DNA of 64,000 nucleotides from CAWGCA01 sp963820955 (GTDB lineage: Bacteria > Pseudomonadota > Gammaproteobacteria > Chromatiales > Chromatiaceae), in assembly GCA_963820955.1 (NCBI GenBank), contig CAWGCA010000044.1, positions 1 to 64,000 of the forward strand, written 5' to 3'. A program made the translations under genes and the position numbers. The notes beneath the pieces were generated by a model. The model saw only the letters and a list, made by a program, of their open reading frames with translations. It made no database searches and had not been told where the DNA came from. Of this stretch, positions 26,470 through 34,024 are shown one piece after another. Every line of letters begins with the position of its first letter. The stretch's first letter is position 1.

Positions 26470-29400
26470 ATGGACCAAGCCATAAATCAAGCCGAACGAC
26501 GAAACGAAAATCCGGATAGCGAGGGCGCCAACCGCAGACGGCATGAACGCTCCAAGTCCAATCATGCGGCAGTGGTCCTGTATCAGGGTAAAACCCTCCC
26601 CAAGTGCCGTATTCTCAATTTTTCGGCAGGAGGCCTGTTCCTCCAATGCACGGACTGCGATTTTACCGGCCTGGTGGCTACCGAGGCGTCTGGCAGCAAC
26701 GATAAAGCCCTGGTAGAAGTCCCACTGCAAGGCAACCAGCAGAAACCGATCCTCACCGTTGCGGTGAAAATTGCACGCGTAACACCGTCCCATCTGGGTG
26801 TGGCCTTCCTGAAACCAGAGCGGGAACTACTCTCCTATCTGCAAAAAACCAGGCCGGGTGAGGGTCGGGGGAAGACCGGGACGAAGCCGAAGATCGCCAT
26901 CGCCGCCAACGGGAAACCGCTGCAATCGCGTTCCATCCTCAAACAGATCCGTATCAACAGCCGACGCTTTTTAAACAACGCGCTCAGCAGTTTCTTCGAG
27001 CGAGCCAAGGACGACCTTTTAGGCGCGAGCAGCAACGCCGGCAGCGATGCCGAGCAGTCTGCGCTCTATTTCGGACAGACCGTACTGACCGAACAAAGGA
27101 ACACAATAACAGAGGACCTGCTGACTCAACTGGAGACGAGTTTTTCTCTGCTGGAGGGGGTAGATAAATCTGCCACTCCCACACCGGACACGCAACAGCA
27201 AGCGCAGGAAATGGAGCTGATCGACACCCAGGACTTTGATGAGTGGCTGGTGGTCGTCGATATTGCTAGGGCCATGGATTCAATACTCTCGACCCCACTG
27301 CAACGCCTGGAAAATGCCCTTACATACCTGGCAAAGAAACCTGTCAACCGGGAAAGCAACCCCGTTTCTCCCTACTCGTTTCTCTGGTCGCTACGAGGAT
27401 CTCTCCAGTCCCTGGAGCTTGAAGGCGTTACTAAAAAGGTCATTTACAATTCGTTCCAGGGAACGGTTCTCGCCACCGCTCACTCCCTCTACCAGGAGCT
27501 GGGCACCTTCCTCGCTAAACAGGGCATTGAAGCCGAGGGGGACGGAGAGGGTCAGGGCAAACCGCCTACGGCTGCCCCATCCGCCTCTCAAAGTCGGCCG
27601 TCACGCAGTCGACAAAAAAGGTCGGTGGTGGAGACACTGGCGTCACTATTCAGCTTCGGACAATTTGGCACCGCTCAGGAATCAGAAAAAACAACGAACA
27701 TCCCGGTGGCACCGAGGGAATCGGTCGTCGGCTGCCTGCAACAGATCCCTTACCTGGGCGACCAGTCTGCCATCAGCCTGGTAGAGGGTCTTTTATCCCG
27801 TCGGGTGGGCGCAGGCGGCGCCCGAAGAATCGACCAGGAGACCCGCGACACCATCACCGCCACCGAGCAATTGATCGCATCACTGCGCCAGGATCCGCAG
27901 CTTAGCGGCAACATTCAGAACTTGCTGAACCGGCTCGGGGGATCACTGATCAAAGAGACGGTCGACGACCCTTCGCTGCTCAACAACCCCGAACATCCAG
28001 TCAGAAAACTACTGGGAAACCTCGACCAACTGGCCCCCTATACCCAGGGCGATGATCCCCATTCCAACAAGGATCCATCATTCTATGAGGCCCTCGAGAA
28101 AATCAGCCAGAACGCACTGGCCGGCGGCAAGGCCCCTGACATTTCCGAGGTCAACCGCCAGATCGAAGAACTGCTCAATCAGCGCAAGCAGCGGTTCGAC
28201 CAAAATCTCTCTGTAGTGATCGATAGCAGCCTACAGAACGATGCCCTGCTGCAGGCGCGGGAAAGTATCCGCCAGCTGCTGACGCAGAAACTGAAAAACA
28301 ACTCTGTCTCTATCGCCCTGCACAAACTGCTGCAACTCGGCTGGCCTACACTGCTGGTCCAGGTCTCAGCTGCCGGGGAAGATAACCGGCTAAAGGCCTA
28401 CGTCAGCGTCATCGACTTCCTGCAGCGCGCTTTTGCCGCCGAGCAGCAACCGAAAGCCGTGCTCCCGTCAAAGGTTGAGAAGCTGATCCGGATACTGCAA
28501 CGGGGCTTTGCCCAGTATCCGGTGCAGCCGGAAGAGAACGCCGCCGTTACCGATGAGATTCAGCAGGCCCTGTTGCACGGCGCAGAGGCCTACCAGGACC
28601 TGATCGAGGAACGAGTGGAGGTCGACGAGGCCTATCTCCAGCGACTGTTTCAGGAGCAGATTCCCACCGTTGGAGAGACGCCTGAACAGGGCAGCGCCGA
28701 CCCCTCCTGGCTGGAGCGGGTCAAGGATATCAATGTCGGTGACTGGATCGTGGAGAAGCGCCAAATGGGTCAGGTCAGGCTGCTTCATCTGGCCTGGAAG
28801 AATCCACCCTCCACACAGTATGTATTTGTCGATGGCGACGGCCAGAAGGCGCTGGAAACAGAGATCAACCCGCTCGCCAGATTATTCGAATCAGGGGAGT
28901 ACTCGCTGCTCGAAAACCGGGAACTGCCGCTGGTCGAGCGGGCGGTCCAGCGGGTAATGGAAACCGGCTTCAGCCAGGTGAAAGCGGAGAGCGGTACCGA
29001 TGAGTTGACCGGCCTGTTGAACCGCAAGGCGTTCGAGCGAGAGATCGCCGCTCTGACCAAGCATAGCAAGGAGAAAAGCAGTCATATTCTCATCCTGCTC
29101 GACATCGATCGATTCAAGATGATCAATGACGTCTGCGGTTTCGAAGGTGGGGACCTGCTACTGCAGAACATTACCAACATCCTCAACAGTTACGCCAGTG
29201 CAGAGGCCAAACTGGCCCGTACCGGTGATGACGAGTTCGGAATACTGGTGGCTAACAGCAGTATCAACCAGGGATATCAGATCGCCGAAACAGAGCGGCG
29301 CGCCCTGGAGAACCTTCAATTCAACTGGCAGGGGATGTCGATCGAGGTCTCTGTCAGCGTCGGTATCCTGGCGATCGAGCCATTGGGCGGCAAGCCGGCC

Positions 29401-30279
29401 GAACTGCTGAGGGCCGTCTCCTCCGCCTGCAACCTGGCGAAAGAGGCGGGGCGCAACTGCTCGCGAGTGTATCAATCCTCAGGCCAGGAGTTTGAACGGA
29501 GGCAACGGCTGATCAAGTCCGTCCCTATTATCGAGCAGGCCCTGGAAAACAACCGTATCCTGTTATTCGGCCAGCTCATATCACCACTGTTTGTGGGTGA
29601 AGAGGACGATCACTATGAAATCCTGCTGCGCCCCCTCGGAGAAGACGGCCAGACAGGAAATCCGGAGGAGTTCATCCTGGCGGCGGAGCGCTATGACCGA
29701 ATGCGCGCTGTCGACCGCTGGGTGATCAACACCTTTTTTTCCTGGGCCAAACAGAACAGCGACCGGCTCGATGATATCGGCGGATTCACTATTAATGTCT
29801 CCGGCCAATCGATGAACGACGAGGGATTCCGGAGTTTTCTGAAACAGCATCTCACCGACACACCCTTTCCTGCCAATAAGATCGGGTTCGAGATCACCGA
29901 AACCTCGATGGTTACCAATATGACACGGGCCAATCTACTGATCGAGGATATCCGGCAGCGGGGGTGCAAGTTCTATCTGGACGACTTCGGGTCCGGCTAC
30001 GCCTCCTATTCCTATCTGAAAGACCTGCCGGTGGACGTCATCAAGATTGACGGTATCTTCGTCAAAGACATCCTGGAGGAGAAGTCCAGCTACGCCATGG
30101 TCAAATCCATTACCGAGATCGCTCATTACATGGATAAAAAGGTAATTGCGGAATATGTAGAGAACGAAGCAATCATAGTGGCTTTGCGGGAATTGAACGT
30201 GGATTTCGCCCAGGGTTACGGCGTCGGCAAGCCCTTACCACTGCAAAAGATCTTAGAATCCGGCAGTACCTACGGCTGA
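26470..30279 (+). CDS. PilZ-DUF1631-GGDEF-EAL signalling protein
   Basis: Encodes 1,269 residues from the ATG at 26470, with GGGGA 12 bp upstream; a TTG at 26446 is an alternative. Order: PilZ domain (about 15-135, RRRHERSKSN and LNFSAGGLFL), a long helical DUF1631 region (about 150-800), a GGDEF domain (about 845-1010) and an EAL domain (about 1020-1265). The GGDEF signature is altered to TGDDEF, which may weaken cyclase activity. The EAL domain keeps EILLR, FEITETSM, LDDFGSGYASYSYLK and KIDG, so c-di-GMP hydrolysis is plausible. With its own PilZ it may both bind and degrade c-di-GMP. The gene stands alone. Confidence 0.85.
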   Translation: MDQAINQAERRNENPDSEGANRRRHERSKSNHAAVVLYQGKTLPKCRILNFSAGGLFLQCTDCDFTGLVATEASGSNDKALVEVPLQGNQQKPILTVAVKIARVTPSHLGVAFLKPERELLSYLQKTRPGEGRGKTGTKPKIAIAANGKPLQSRSILKQIRINSRRFLNNALSSFFERAKDDLLGASSNAGSDAEQSALYFGQTVLTEQRNTITEDLLTQLETSFSLLEGVDKSATPTPDTQQQAQEMELIDTQDFDEWLVVVDIARAMDSILSTPLQRLENALTYLAKKPVNRESNPVSPYSFLWSLRGSLQSLELEGVTKKVIYNSFQGTVLATAHSLYQELGTFLAKQGIEAEGDGEGQGKPPTAAPSASQSRPSRSRQKRSVVETLASLFSFGQFGTAQESEKTTNIPVAPRESVVGCLQQIPYLGDQSAISLVEGLLSRRVGAGGARRIDQETRDTITATEQLIASLRQDPQLSGNIQNLLNRLGGSLIKETVDDPSLLNNPEHPVRKLLGNLDQLAPYTQGDDPHSNKDPSFYEALEKISQNALAGGKAPDISEVNRQIEELLNQRKQRFDQNLSVVIDSSLQNDALLQARESIRQLLTQKLKNNSVSIALHKLLQLGWPTLLVQVSAAGEDNRLKAYVSVIDFLQRAFAAEQQPKAVLPSKVEKLIRILQRGFAQYPVQPEENAAVTDEIQQALLHGAEAYQDLIEERVEVDEAYLQRLFQEQIPTVGETPEQGSADPSWLERVKDINVGDWIVEKRQMGQVRLLHLAWKNPPSTQYVFVDGDGQKALETEINPLARLFESGEYSLLENRELPLVERAVQRVMETGFSQVKAESGTDELTGLLNRKAFEREIAALTKHSKEKSSHILILLDIDRFKMINDVCGFEGGDLLLQNITNILNSYASAEAKLARTGDDEFGILVANSSINQGYQIAETERRALENLQFNWQGMSIEVSVSVGILAIEPLGGKPAELLRAVSSACNLAKEAGRNCSRVYQSSGQEFERRQRLIKSVPIIEQALENNRILLFGQLISPLFVGEEDDHYEILLRPLGEDGQTGNPEEFILAAERYDRMRAVDRWVINTFFSWAKQNSDRLDDIGGFTINVSGQSMNDEGFRSFLKQHLTDTPFPANKIGFEITETSMVTNMTRANLLIEDIRQRGCKFYLDDFGSGYASYSYLKDLPVDVIKIDGIFVKDILEEKSSYAMVKSITEIAHYMDKKVIAEYVENEAIIVALRELNVDFAQGYGVGKPLPLQKILESGSTYG

Positions 30280-30298
30280 TTCCTTCCCTACCGGAAAA

Positions 30299-30754
30299 TT
30301 ATTTGCTCTGTAGCAACCGGTCGAGAAAGAACAGGGTACGCCGGTAGATACCGGGCTGTTTTGACTCCCTTGGCCCCGCAATATTCAGCACCTGCACCCC
30401 ATTTTCGGTCAGCCAGCCCCTCGCCCTGTCGCAGGCGTCCTGCTCATCCAGCGCCAGCACCATACAAGGCCGACGGTACCGTTCCGCACAGTTTTGCGTC
30501 AATGCGGTCCCGCCCTGCAAAGGGCCTTGGTTGAGAATCAGGGTGGCATCGGAATCGCGTACATTCCATTCGGTGCGCTGACGATAGTCTTCGCTCTCGG
30601 TTTCCGTCACTGGATAGCTGTCGGCCAGCCGACCATCTTCCGCCCGGCGACCCAGCGGACACCAGCCTCCGCAGGGGATACCACGCTTCAGGGCGATATC
30701 CAGCGCGGCCCGGTCTACCCCCGTCTGCCCGCCGGAAACGATTTTCTGGATCAT
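30299..30754 (-). CDS. YpsA-like putative molybdenum carrier protein
   Basis: Encodes 151 residues. It matches the SLOG-superfamily, circularly permuted YpsA type annotated as putative molybdenum carrier. The nucleotide-binding loop is SGGQTGVDRAALDIAL, followed by GGWCPLGRRAEDG, a DSDATLILNQGPLQGGTALT strand-loop and a C-terminal helix. The molybdenum-carrier name comes from a related protein and is not proven for this group. Its nearness to the AOR and TupC-like genes makes a metal or cofactor link worth considering. It starts 19 bp after the patatin gene's stop, in the same direction, so the two may be co-transcribed. Confidence 0.78.
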   Translation of the reverse strand: MIQKIVSGGQTGVDRAALDIALKRGIPCGGWCPLGRRAEDGRLADSYPVTETESEDYRQRTEWNVRDSDATLILNQGPLQGGTALTQNCAERYRRPCMVLALDEQDACDRARGWLTENGVQVLNIAGPRESKQPGIYRRTLFFLDRLLQSK

Positions 30755-30773
30755 ACCGTCCTCGCTATCCGGG

Positions 30774-31652
30774 TCAAAGATAGGCCTGCAGATCCTGTGC
30801 CGCCTGCGCCCTGCCGAGTGCGATCATCTCCGTTGCGCGATAAAACTCATAGAAGGCACAACTGTTGCTGGGCACATCGATGATCACGTCGGGGGAATAG
30901 GCTGCCAGCTTGAAACGGGCAATGGTATTCTGCATCGTCTCCATCGAGTTGGACACAACATCAAAAAAACCCAGCTCCTCTTCCTCCCGACTACCCAGTT
31001 TCTGCTGCAGACTGTCCACGAACTGCGCTATACGGGCACTGTAGCTGTTTTTCCCATCGGAGCCGGTGCGATGGGATGGGCTGCGACGGTAACGAGGGTC
31101 CGGCTTGGCGCTGAGATTGACCGCAATGGTGATGTCTGTCTTGTCGCTGAGGGTTGGGGCGATCGGTATGGGATTGACCAATCCACCGTCCACCAGGACC
31201 CGGCCTTTGAATCGTACCGGGGTAAAAATGGTGGGAATGGCGATCGAGGCATGGATCGCATCGAACAGCGATCCCCGGTTGAGCCAGACCTCTTTGTGAT
31301 CCTCCACGCTGGCGGCAACCGCAGTAAAGGAGATCGGGAGCTCCTCGATATTCCAGTCACCGATAAGCCCCCTCAGCGTCTCGATGATGCGGTCACCCTT
31401 GATCAGACCACCACTGCGGAATGAGAAATCCAGCAGGCGAAGCACATCGATCTGCTCCAGGGCGGTCACCCAGCGGGTATAGGTCTCCAGTTCCCCCGCC
31501 GCGTAGATGCCGCCCACCAGCGCACCCATCGAGGCACCGGCAATGGACTGGATCTCAAAACCGTGCTGATCAAGCCACTCAATGATGCCGATGTGGGCCA
31601 GACCGCGGGCGCCGCCACTGCCGAGTACCAGCGAAACCGTTTTTTCCGACAT
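30774..31652 (-). CDS. Patatin-like phospholipase, RssA type
   Basis: Encodes 292 residues with the patatin fold: oxyanion loop GSGGARGLAHIG, nucleophile elbow GASMG (Ser about 41) and the catalytic Asp in VDGGLVNP. No signal peptide is seen, so it acts in the cytoplasm or at the inner membrane face. RssA-type proteins are common in gammaproteobacteria but their lipid substrate is not established. The C-terminal half (EEEELGFFDVVSNSMETMQNTIARFKL) is usual for this subgroup. Confidence 0.85.
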   Translation of the reverse strand: MSEKTVSLVLGSGGARGLAHIGIIEWLDQHGFEIQSIAGASMGALVGGIYAAGELETYTRWVTALEQIDVLRLLDFSFRSGGLIKGDRIIETLRGLIGDWNIEELPISFTAVAASVEDHKEVWLNRGSLFDAIHASIAIPTIFTPVRFKGRVLVDGGLVNPIPIAPTLSDKTDITIAVNLSAKPDPRYRRSPSHRTGSDGKNSYSARIAQFVDSLQQKLGSREEEELGFFDVVSNSMETMQNTIARFKLAAYSPDVIIDVPSNSCAFYEFYRATEMIALGRAQAAQDLQAYL

Positions 31653-31744
31653 CTTATGGTCGTCCGAGAGGAAACAACAATCGAGAGAGAAAACTTAAGC
31701 CCTGCGAAGATTGTACTACGGAAAACTGCCAAACCAATCGTCAC

Positions 31745-33887
31745 TTATTCCCCGCCACGCCGCCAGGCGTGAAAACGCTCGACCCAGCGCAGGAGTTTCT
31801 CCGGTGCATGGTCCTTTTTCCAGTTTCCGGCAACGTACTTGTTGCCCTCGGCCCAGGTGGGATAGATGTGGATAGTACCGAGAATCTTATTCAATCCTAA
31901 TCCATGACGCATGGCGGCTACAAACTCGGCGATAAGGTCGCCGGCATGTTCACCCACGATGGTGGCACCGAGTATCTTATCCTTGCCCGGAACCGTCAGC
32001 AGCTTGATAAAACCGAAGTCCTCGCCATCGGCAATCGCCCGGTCCAGATCATCGAGGTGGTAGACGGTTGCCTCGTATGGCACACCTTGAGCGCTGGCCT
32101 CCTGTTCGTTGAGGCCGACCCGGGCCACTTCCGGATCGGTAAAAGTCGCAAAAGGAATCACGGAATAATCCACCCGGAAGCGCCGGAACAGACCGAACAG
32201 GGCATTCGCCGAGACGTACCAGGCCTGGTGGGCAGCGGCATGAGTGAACTGGTAGGGACCTGTCACGTCACCGCAGGCATAGATGTTGGGGAAATTGGTC
32301 TGCAGGAACTCATTGGTCTCCACCGTACCACGCCCGGTCAGGCGCACCCCTAACTCCTCCAGCCCAAAGCCACTGGTGTTCGGCCGCCCGCCCCACGGCC
32401 ACCAGCAACTGGTCGAACTCGATACTGACTTCGCCGCCATCGGTCTGGGCAATCAGCCGGTACCCGCCATCGGTCTGCTGAAACTCCTTGGCGGTGTGCC
32501 CGACCAGTACCTCGATCCCCTCCTCCGCAAAACGCTCGGTGACCAGGGCGGAGACATCGGGATCCTCGCGGATCATCAGCATAGGCGCCATTTCGACCAT
32601 GGTCACACGGGAACCAAAGCGGGCGAAGCATTGGGCCAGTTCGCAGCCGATTGGGCCTCCTCCCAGCACCAGCAGCCGGTCAGGGAGCTGGCGGATCCCC
32701 CACAGGTTGTCGGAGGTGAAATAGTCGATTTGATCTATGCCTTTGATCGGCGGCACCAGGGGGCGGGCCCCGGTGGCGACGACGATGTTGCAGGTGGTCA
32801 GGGTCTGGCCGTTCACCTCCACCTGATAGGGCGAACGAATGTGGGCCTCTCCCTGGATGACGTCGACCCCAAGGCTGCGGTACCGCTCCACCGAATCATG
32901 GGGCTCGACCTTTGCCACCACGCGCTGAACCCGCTCCATCACCTCCGCAAAATCAAATTCGGTGGTGACCGACTTGAACCCGAACTCCTCCGCCCGCCGG
33001 GTCTGGGCCAGGAAACGGGCCGAGCGGATCAGTGCCTTGGAGGGGACACAACCGGTATTCAGACAGTCTCCGCCCATCTGGTGTTTTTCGATCAGGGTAA
33101 CCCTGGCCTTCACCGCGGCCGCAATATAGGCCGCCACCAAGCCGCCGGAGCCGGCGCCGATCACCACCAGGTTACGATCGAAGCGGGTCGGTCTGGGATA
33201 ACCCGCCAGCACCTTGCGCGCCTTGATAAATGCCAGAATCTTTTTTGCGATCAACGGAAATACGCCCAGAAGGACAAAGGAAAGCAGCAGCCCGGGAGAG
33301 AGTATGCCGGAGAGGGAATCGATCTTCGCCAGCTGGGTGCCGGCATTTACATACACCAGGGTACCGGCCAGCATCCCCACCTGGCTGACCCAGGCAAAGG
33401 TCCAGGTACGGATGGGTGTCAGGCCCATTACCAGGTTGATCACAAAAAACGGGAAAAGCGGCACCAGGCGCAGGCCGAACAGATAGAAGGCCCCGTCTTT
33501 CTCGATCCCTGCATTGATCAACCGCAGCTTGTCACCGAACCGGTCCTGCACCCCGTCCCGCAGCAGGAAGCGGGCGATGACGAAGGCCAGGGTCGCCCCC
33601 AGGGTGGAGGCGAAGGAGACCAGGATAGTACCGTTGACCAGGCCGAATATGGCGCCTACGGCGAGTGTCATGATCGTGGCGCCCGGCAGGGACAAGGCAG
33701 TCACCGCCACATAAACCACGAAGAAGACCAGTCCGCTCTGCCAGGGGTTGGTCTCCCGCCAGACCTGGAGATCCGCCTGCCGGGCCCTCAGGTTTTCAAG
33801 GCTTAGGTAACTACCGATATCGAATAGAAAGAAGGCGCCGACCAGCGCCAAAACGACAGCGAGCAACAGGCCCCTGTGAAGATTCAT
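31745..33887 (-). pseudogene. TVP38/TMEM64 membrane domain fused to mercuric-reductase-like flavoprotein; one frameshift
   Basis: Starting at 33887, about 230 residues form a VTT (TVP38/TMEM64, DedA-like) membrane domain with about five helices. A pyridine-nucleotide disulfide oxidoreductase follows: FAD motif VIGAGSGGLVAAYIA, redox disulfide GGDCLNTGCVPSKA, NAD motif VLGGGPIGCELAQ. The frame breaks near 32387: one extra base in the run CGGGCGG changes VAVGRRPNTSG into VAVGRAAEHQW and leads to a stop at 32310. In the next frame the rest continues intact (NIYACGDVTGPYQF, dimerisation domain) to 31745. Undoing the insertion gives about 714 residues, a known fused architecture. Whether the base is real or an error cannot be told here. 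Confidence 0.82.
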
Positions 33888-33951
33888 GTGCCAACCTCTT
33901 TATAGTGCTTTCGGGAAAAGACCGCTTGGTTGGCGGTTTGGTTTCAGGGGG

Positions 33952-33983
33952 CCCTGGAAAAGCCATGGCTGGCTTTTCCAGGG
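33952..33983. terminator. Perfect 14-bp inverted repeat between ppdK and the flavoprotein fusion
   Basis: CCCTGGAAAAGCCA and TGGCTTTTCCAGGG form a perfect stem around a 4-base loop, 42 bp downstream of the ppdK stop. There is no U tract on the ppdK strand, so it may act as a pause, processing or protein-binding site rather than a classic terminator. Confidence 0.5.
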
Positions 33984-34024
33984 CGGTATCCCCCATAACG
34001 ACCGGAGGTTGTGGGGCCTCGCGG

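Noticed and set aside
32283..33806. 507-codon open frame antisense to the flavoprotein fusion
   Set aside because: Shadow of a real gene; composition typical of antisense reading of GC-rich codons.
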